Shown here: one piece after another, positions 59,268 through 64,000 of the stretch
Numbering within the stretch: the stretch's first letter is position 1
Layout: the number at the start of each line of letters is the position of its first letter
Position numbers and translations under genes: made by a program
From: Chersky-267 sp963744115
GTDB lineage: Bacteria > Chloroflexota > Limnocylindria > Limnocylindrales > CSP1-4
Reading direction: 5' to 3'
NCBI GenBank assembly: GCA_963744115.1
Contig: CAVUSI010000002.1
Coordinates: 62,001 to 126,000 of the forward strand
DNA length: 64,000 nt
Notes under the pieces: generated by a model
Databases searched by the model: none
Told to the model about the DNA's origin: nothing
What the model saw: the letters and a program-made list of their open reading frames with translations, nothing else

Positions 59268-60196
59268 CCGCTCCCGCCGTCCCGATCCTGTTCGACCCCC
59301 GCCGGACCGACGGTCGCGGCTCGAGCGACCGTCTGCGCAGCTTCCGAACGGCCGCGACCCTGGGCTGGAAGATGGAGGCGAACTGGACGGACCCGGTCCT
59401 GTTCTTCACCTACTCGGTGGCCAAGCCGGTGAGCTCCGCGCTCATCCTGGTCGCGATGCTCCAGGTGATCGCCGGGGCATCGAGCCAGCAATACCGGAGC
59501 TTCGTCGTCGTCGGCAGCGCGCTCTGGTCGTTCGTCATCTCGGGCATCGCCGGGCTTGCCTGGTCGGTCCTCGACGACCGTGAGCGCTACCGGATGCTCA
59601 AGTACGTCTACGTCAGCCCGAGCGACTTCCTGGTCGTCCTGCTCGGTCGCGGGACCGCCCGGATCGGTGTCGGGGCGATGGGCGCCGTGATCACCCTGGC
59701 GGTCGGCGTCCTGCTGCTCGGCGTCCCGTTCGACCTCGCCCTCGTCGACTGGGGGCTCCTGGTCGTGGTCACCGTCGTCGGCCTCGGCTCGATCATCGCG
59801 ATCGGCGTCCTCATGGCCGCCGTCTGCCTCCAGACCCGCCAGGATTCGTGGCACTACCCGGAGGCCGTGGCCGGCGGGTTGTTCCTGATCTCCGGCGCGG
59901 TCTTCCCGCTCTCCGCGCTGCCGCCGGCGATCCAGGCCGTCGGCCTGCTGAACCCCTTGACCTGGTGGATGGAGGGGACGCGCCTGGCCCTCTTCCCGAC
60001 CGGGACGAGCGCGATCGGCGGCAGCGGGTCGCTCTATACGGACCTGACCGGAAGCCTCGCACCGGACGGCCCGACCATCGTGGTCGCCTTGCTCGTGACC
60101 GGGGCCGTCGTTACACTCGTTTCAGCCGTCGTCTTCCGCTGGAGCGAGCATCGAGCGAAGGATCGCGGGCTCATCGACCAGACGACCGGATCCTGA
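59264..60196 (+). CDS. ABC-2 type permease, second subunit
   Basis: A 310-residue membrane protein with about six hydrophobic segments. The amphipathic block VLDDRERYRMLKYVYVSPSD resembles the ERGTIE-like or equivalent coupling helix of ABC-2 permeases, and LLNPLTWWMEGTRLALFP is common near the end. The N-terminal 60 residues are cytoplasmic. The two different permeases suggest a heterodimeric exporter. Confidence 0.85.
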   Translation: MTAPAVPILFDPRRTDGRGSSDRLRSFRTAATLGWKMEANWTDPVLFFTYSVAKPVSSALILVAMLQVIAGASSQQYRSFVVVGSALWSFVISGIAGLAWSVLDDRERYRMLKYVYVSPSDFLVVLLGRGTARIGVGAMGAVITLAVGVLLLGVPFDLALVDWGLLVVVTVVGLGSIIAIGVLMAAVCLQTRQDSWHYPEAVAGGLFLISGAVFPLSALPPAIQAVGLLNPLTWWMEGTRLALFPTGTSAIGGSGSLYTDLTGSLAPDGPTIVVALLVTGAVVTLVSAVVFRWSEHRAKDRGLIDQTTGS

Positions 60197-60243
60197 GCGG
60201 AGGTCCGCTCGGTGTCGGGCGGCGCGAACAGGAGGTCGGACCC

Positions 60244-60774
60244 GTGCGGATCTATGAGGGCTCCCCGCGCCAGGACTTCGAGGAGGTCTTCCGCTCGATC
60301 GGGGCATTCCTCGACCAGCGCGCGATGAAGGAGGTCCTGCTGGCCGAGGCGCCGGACGGGTTCATCGTCCAGGGGCTGGTCTCGAGCGGCGTCGACGCAG
60401 GTGCCTGGTCCGAGTCGATGGGGACGCAGACGAAGGAGACCCTGACCTTCCTGGACGACGACATCGCCAGGTTCATGGACGAGGCACTCGCCCGCCGCAA
60501 CCATGCCGTCGCCGACGACTGGGCCAAGGCGGGCTACTATGAGAAGGCGTTCCGGGTCCTCGGGCGATACATGGACGAGCAGAAGCCGCGGGACACCTTC
60601 TTCTTCGAGCAGGACGGTGCGTTCGTCGTCCGCCTGCTGATGGCCAGCCCCACGGGCAGCCGGCACGTCCTGTCGGAGTTCACCCGCGAGGACATCGACG
60701 CGATGATCGCCCAGGGGCCGGCCCTGCGCGACACGAAGGCCCGGCCGGGGCAAGCCGCACCGGCCGAGAAGTAA
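60244..60774 (+). CDS. Conserved-looking soluble protein of unknown function
   Basis: A 176-residue protein that starts MRIYEGSPRQDFEEVFRSIG (GTG at 60244). It is acidic and mixed alpha/beta, without a signal peptide or membrane helix. I do not recognise the family. It is 47 bases after the permease gene and may be in the same operon. The order next to an exporter and a small membrane protein hints at a shared process but does not define it. Confidence 0.6.
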   Translation: MRIYEGSPRQDFEEVFRSIGAFLDQRAMKEVLLAEAPDGFIVQGLVSSGVDAGAWSESMGTQTKETLTFLDDDIARFMDEALARRNHAVADDWAKAGYYEKAFRVLGRYMDEQKPRDTFFFEQDGAFVVRLLMASPTGSRHVLSEFTREDIDAMIAQGPALRDTKARPGQAAPAEK

Positions 60775-60814
60775 CCGCTGCGCGGGACCCCGCGTGACCG
60801 AACGGAGGAATCCG

Positions 60815-60970
60815 ATGAAGGCCCTGAAGACCGTCGCCGTCGCCCTGGGTGTCACGCTCGGAGCGCTGATCGTCATCCCGCTGGTCGTCCTGGCCGGCCT
60901 GTTCGTCTGGCTCAAGGTGACCGAGGAGAGCGACGAGGAGGCCCTCGAGCTCGACCAGGAAGGCATCTGA
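60815..60970 (+). CDS. Small single-pass membrane protein (51 residues)
   Basis: ATG at 60815 with GGAGG at 60804-60808, 6 bases upstream. The 51-residue product has one strong hydrophobic helix (VTLGALIVIPLVVLAGLFVW) after a short basic N-terminus and a very acidic C-terminus (EESDEEALELDQEGI). Codon use matches neighbours. No family is recognised. It follows the 176-residue protein by 40 bases. Confidence 0.6.
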   Translation: MKALKTVAVALGVTLGALIVIPLVVLAGLFVWLKVTEESDEEALELDQEGI

Positions 60971-61001
60971 CCCGAGCCGGCGGCCCGACCCGGGCCGCCG
61001 C

Positions 61002-62060
61002 TTGACCGCCGCCGGGGCTCCGACCCCGCTGACGCCCGACGCGATCGCCGCGCCGGGCGTCTCGACGTCCTGGTCGACCGCCACGGGAGCGGATGCGGCG
61101 CGGCCCGCTGTCGCTCGGGCCCTGGCCGCTCGGCCCGGGTCCATGGCCCCGGCCGGGACGCCCTCCGAGCGCCGGCTGGCCGAGATCTCGGCCGTCGGCG
61201 TGATGGCCATCTGGGCCGGCAACTTCATCGTCGTCAAGGCGTCGATCCCGATCCTGACCCCGGTCGGGTTCGCGTTCCTGCGGTTCCTCGTCGCAGGACT
61301 GGTCCTGCTCGTCCTGTGCCGCTGGTGGGAGGGCTCGATCGGCATCCCCCGACGCGACCTGGGGCGGATCGCACTGCTCGGGTTCGTCGGGTTCGGCGCC
61401 TACCAGATGCTGTGGACCACCGCCCTGTCGTCGACCAGCGTCGGCAACTCGGCCCTCCTCATCGCGGCGACACCGATCTTCACGATGCTCATCTCCGCGG
61501 CGATCGGGACGGACCGGCTGGGTCGGACCCGGGCGATCGGCGCCTGCATCTCGTTCGGCGGCGTGGCGATCGTCGCGGCGACCCACGGTGCCAGCTTCGA
61601 CCGGGCGGCGCTCGGGGACGTCCTGACGATCGGCGCGGCGATCTGCTGGGCGATCTACGTCAGCTTCGGAGCCGCGGTCCTGCGCCGGCACTCGCCGCTC
61701 CGGACCTCGGCCTGGGCGATCCTCGCCGGGACCGCGCTGCTGGTCCCGGCCGCCGCCTGGGAGATGGCCCACGCGGATCTCGCCGCGGTCGGGCCTGCCC
61801 AGGTCGCGGCCGTCGCCTATTCCGCCCTCCTGGCCGGCGCGCTGGGCAACGTCGTGGTCTTCCGCGGGATCAAGATGCTCGGCCCGACCAGGATCACCAA
61901 CCTGCAGTTCCTGCCACCCGCCCTGGCGATCGTCATGGCGGCGGTCTTCCTCGGCGAGCCGATCCTGCCGACGCAGGTGGTCGGCGGGATCGTGATCGTC
62001 CTGGGCGTGGTCATCGCCCGACGCGACCGGGGCTCGCGACCCTCCGTCGAGGCGAGCTGA
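61002..62060 (+). CDS. EamA/DMT family permease
   Basis: A permease with about ten hydrophobic segments and two EamA repeats, for example VGVMAIWAGNFIVVKASIPI with LTPVGFAFLRFLVAG, and AVAYSALLAGALGNVVVFRG. The frame begins at TTG 61002, giving a 47-residue Ala/Thr/Pro-rich N-terminus with good codon bias. ATG at 61143 (MAPAGTPSERRLAEISAVG) is the more usual-looking start for the family. No ribosome binding site distinguishes them. The substrate is unknown. Confidence 0.78.
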   Translation: MTAAGAPTPLTPDAIAAPGVSTSWSTATGADAARPAVARALAARPGSMAPAGTPSERRLAEISAVGVMAIWAGNFIVVKASIPILTPVGFAFLRFLVAGLVLLVLCRWWEGSIGIPRRDLGRIALLGFVGFGAYQMLWTTALSSTSVGNSALLIAATPIFTMLISAAIGTDRLGRTRAIGACISFGGVAIVAATHGASFDRAALGDVLTIGAAICWAIYVSFGAAVLRRHSPLRTSAWAILAGTALLVPAAAWEMAHADLAAVGPAQVAAVAYSALLAGALGNVVVFRGIKMLGPTRITNLQFLPPALAIVMAAVFLGEPILPTQVVGGIVIVLGVVIARRDRGSRPSVEAS

Positions 62061-62905
62061 TGGCCGCGCGGTCGCGCTCCGGGCGGGGCGACGGGGCGGA
62101 TGCGGGCGGCGGCACGGCAGCGCCGGTCGAGCCGCTGCCCGACGGGGCCGTGCCGCTCGCGATCCTGGTCGACTACGACGGCACCATCGCCCTCACCGAC
62201 GTCTCGGACACGATCATGGCCGAGCACGCGCTGGACGCCGGCGAGCAGATGGCCGCCCAGTACGACGAAGGTCTCATCGGCTCGCGCCGGTTCTGGGACT
62301 GGCAGACCGACCAGATCCGGGCCGAAGCCGGCGACCTGCTGGCGACGGCGGCGCGACAGCCGCACGACCCGGGTTTCGTCCCGTTCGTCCGTCGCGCCCA
62401 GGCGGCCGGCATCCCGGTCGAGGTCGTCAGCGACGGGCTCGGGTTCTTCATCGCGCCGGCGATGGAGCGGCTCGGCCTGCCGGAGGTCCCGATCGTGACC
62501 GCTCGCACGACCTTCGCCGACGGACGGGCGACCATCGCCTACCCCAACGGCCACCCGACCTGCCGGGTCTGTGGGACGTGCAAGCGCCAACGGGTCCAGG
62601 CGCACCAGGCGGCCGGCCGGGCGGTCGTCTTCATCGGCGACGGCGAGAGCGATCGCTACGCGGCCGGCTACGCCGACGTCGTCTTCGCCAAGCGGCTCCT
62701 CGTCCCGATCTGCCTCGCCAACGGCTGGCCGTTCGAACCATGGACCGAGTTCGCCGAGGTCCACGCCTGGCTGGACGCCACCCTCGCCGCCTGGCGGCGA
62801 GACCCGACGGCCTCGCCACTGCCACGTCCCTCCGGGCACCCGTTCTTCTGCGGCCCGGAGGTCTGGGGCGACGGCCGGGAGGACCCCCCGGCGCCCGGCG
62901 GCTGA
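62060..62905 (+). CDS. HAD-superfamily phosphatase (MtnX-like)
   Basis: A 281-residue hydrolase. Motif I is ILVDYDGTIALTD, then VEVVSDGLGFFIAP, and motif IV FIGDGESDRYAAGYADVVFAK is complete. This resembles MtnX/SerB-like HAD phosphatases of small phosphorylated metabolites. A CRVCGTCK cluster may bind a metal ion, and FCGPEVWG follows at the end. ATG at 62060 shares its A with the preceding TGA. The substrate is unknown. Confidence 0.8.
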   Translation: MAARSRSGRGDGADAGGGTAAPVEPLPDGAVPLAILVDYDGTIALTDVSDTIMAEHALDAGEQMAAQYDEGLIGSRRFWDWQTDQIRAEAGDLLATAARQPHDPGFVPFVRRAQAAGIPVEVVSDGLGFFIAPAMERLGLPEVPIVTARTTFADGRATIAYPNGHPTCRVCGTCKRQRVQAHQAAGRAVVFIGDGESDRYAAGYADVVFAKRLLVPICLANGWPFEPWTEFAEVHAWLDATLAAWRRDPTASPLPRPSGHPFFCGPEVWGDGREDPPAPGG

Positions 62906-62930
62906 CCCACCGGCCACCGGGTCGGTTCGG

Positions 62931-63431
62931 TCACTCCCCGATCAGCTGGAGATGCACCCGGCGATCGCGCGGGCGAACCCCGTCGAAGTCGACGAAGTAG
63001 ATCCGCCCGAAGTCGCCGAGCTCCATCCGGCCGTCGACGACGGGGATCGTCTCGGAGCGGCCGACCAGGGCCGAGCGGACGTGGGCGTCCGTGTTCAGGC
63101 TCCAGACCGCCTCCTCGTGGAGGTTCTCGACGGCGTGCTTGATGTGCAGCTTCCCGGGATGGAGGTACTGCCCCTCGTGGCGGCAGGTCGGGACGAGGAT
63201 CTCCAGGCGATCGAGCATGTCCTGGAGGAGGTGCTCGGTCCCGTCGTACAGACGGTCGTGCGATTCCTCCTGGATGATGACGCTGCACGTCGTGTGCGGC
63301 GAGTAGACCGTGATCGTTCCCATCCGGATCCCGGAGCGCCGGACCGCCTCCACGGCCTGGGCGGTCACGTCGTGGAACATCGGCTTGTGGAGCGGGCTGC
63401 TGACGTCGACGATCTCGTGGTAGACGGTCAT
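62931..63431 (-). CDS. YjbQ family protein (UPF0047)
   Basis: A 166-residue protein of the YjbQ/UPF0047 family. Conserved blocks are GTITVYSPHTTCSVIIQEE, HIKHAVENLHEE and GRIYFVDFDGVRPRDRRVHL. Some members have thiamin phosphate synthase activity in vitro, but the cellular role is unsettled. ATG at 63431 with AAAGGA upstream was chosen over an earlier ATG at 63494. It follows the triosephosphate isomerase gene by about 70 bases on the same strand. Confidence 0.85.
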   Translation of the reverse strand: MTVYHEIVDVSSPLHKPMFHDVTAQAVEAVRRSGIRMGTITVYSPHTTCSVIIQEESHDRLYDGTEHLLQDMLDRLEILVPTCRHEGQYLHPGKLHIKHAVENLHEEAVWSLNTDAHVRSALVGRSETIPVVDGRMELGDFGRIYFVDFDGVRPRDRRVHLQLIGE

Positions 63432-63501
63432 CTGATCGATCCTTTCCGTTGATCCGTGGACGGGCGCCGGCGACGGCGAGGCGCGGTCGTCCACCGCCCG
63501 C

Positions 63502-64000
63502 TCACGGGAGCTCGAGCGCCGCCGCTGTCGGGTGAGTCTTGAGCCAGGCGCGCTGCATCGCCCCGATCATCGCCTCCATCATGGCGATCGGGTCGTCCGC
63601 CTTGAGGATGCCGCTGGACGAGCCGGTGCCGCCGACTCCGAGGCCCATCATCGCCTCGACGTCGTCCGGGGTCTGGACGCCGGCAGCGGACATCACGATC
63701 ACCCCCGGATCGATCCCTCGCACCATCTCGATCGTCCGCTCGACGAACCCGCGCATCTCGGTGGCGGCCGAGCGGCTCGTGGCGATCAGGTCGGGGGGCT
63801 CGGCCAGGACGATGTCCGGGCCGAAGAGCGCGACCGCGGCGGCCTCTTCCGGGGAGTCGGCATAGACCATCGTGAGGATGCCGAGCTCCCGAGCCCGCCC
63901 GACGGCGCGATGGATGTCGCTGAGGGTCATCCTCCGCTCGGAATGATTGAGCATCGCCCCGACGGCTCCGGCCTCCCGGATCGCCTCGGCGAGGACGCTC
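63502..64000 (-). CDS. Triosephosphate isomerase, archaeal-type (partial, N-terminus missing)
   Basis: 166 C-terminal residues of a TIM-barrel enzyme whose start lies beyond the window. GAMLNHSERRMTL corresponds to the catalytic His region, IVLAEPPDLIATSRSAA to the catalytic Glu region, and MSAAGVQTPDDVEAMMGLGV with GTGSSSGILKADDP to the phosphate-binding loops. The pattern fits the compact archaeal-type isomerase better than bacterial TpiA. The YjbQ gene lies downstream on the same strand. Confidence 0.7.
   Translation of the reverse strand, partial: SVLAEAIREAGAVGAMLNHSERRMTLSDIHRAVGRARELGILTMVYADSPEEAAAVALFGPDIVLAEPPDLIATSRSAATEMRGFVERTIEMVRGIDPGVIVMSAAGVQTPDDVEAMMGLGVGGTGSSSGILKADDPIAMMEAMIGAMQRAWLKTHPTAAALELP

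Noticed and set aside
1..64000. Prophage, insertion sequence or integrative element
   Set aside because: No transposase, integrase, phage structural gene or tRNA-associated direct repeat was found.

Overview
The window is a dense stretch of very GC-rich bacterial chromosome with strong G/C bias at third codon positions, short intergenic gaps and many 4-base start/stop overlaps. No rRNA, insertion sequence, integrase, phage or CRISPR was seen. Gene content (split NAD-linked formate dehydrogenase with selenocysteine, OpcA-type G6PDH assembly factor, short 6-phosphogluconate dehydrogenase, RES/Xre pair, archaeal-type triosephosphate isomerase at the right edge) suggests a non-model high-GC lineage. 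A Chloroflexota (Limnocylindria-like) or actinobacterial-type organism is my best guess; this is inference from gene content, not a phylogenetic result.

Layout. 1-6.5 kb: tail of an unknown gene, a DUF389 membrane protein, an AlkA-type DNA glycosylase on the minus strand, then an overlapping plus-strand operon (DUF2277, LysA-like PLP protein, D-threonine aldolase/D-serine dehydratase-like enzyme, SDR), then fdhD. 7-24 kb: a formate/selenium locus. It holds a NuoE-NuoF fusion, an iron-sulfur protein equal to the N-terminal part of FdhA, a small membrane protein, and 5 kb away the molybdopterin half of FdhA with an in-frame UGA and a bacterial SECIS hairpin. selD, a tRNA-Sec gene (selC), selA, selB and mobA follow. 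A serine hydrolase/two-component operon (its response regulator frameshifted) lies between the FDH halves on the other strand. A RES/Xre toxin-antitoxin pair with a clear operator ends this region.

24-43 kb: mixed metabolic, membrane and repair genes: amidohydrolase, metallo-beta-lactamase-fold protein, His-rich membrane protein, cupredoxin lipoprotein, methyltransferase, UbiB-like kinase, PLD-family protein, MFS transporters, S51 peptidase, zinc-ribbon protein, a YhaO/YhaN-like nuclease-ATPase pair, a DMT permease, a secreted protein and a P-loop kinase. 43.5-55 kb: a single minus-strand operon of about nine genes for the oxidative and non-oxidative pentose phosphate pathway (tkt, rpiB, pgi, gnd, zwf, opcA, a pgl-GNAT fusion, an alpha/beta hydrolase, citrate synthase). 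55-64 kb: a PfkB kinase and pseudouridine-5'-phosphate glycosidase pair, an ABC export operon with small downstream genes, an EamA permease, a HAD phosphatase, a YjbQ-family protein and a partial triosephosphate isomerase.

How it fits together. FdhA (two polypeptides) with the NuoEF fusion would form a soluble formate:NAD oxidoreductase. FdhD sulfurates its molybdenum cofactor, MobA supplies the guanylyl form, and SelA/B/C/D insert selenocysteine. The pentose phosphate operon supplies NAD(P)H and pentoses. A recurring TANNNT hexamer 6-8 bases before the start codon of many first genes suggests widespread leaderless transcription, and it helped decide several starts.
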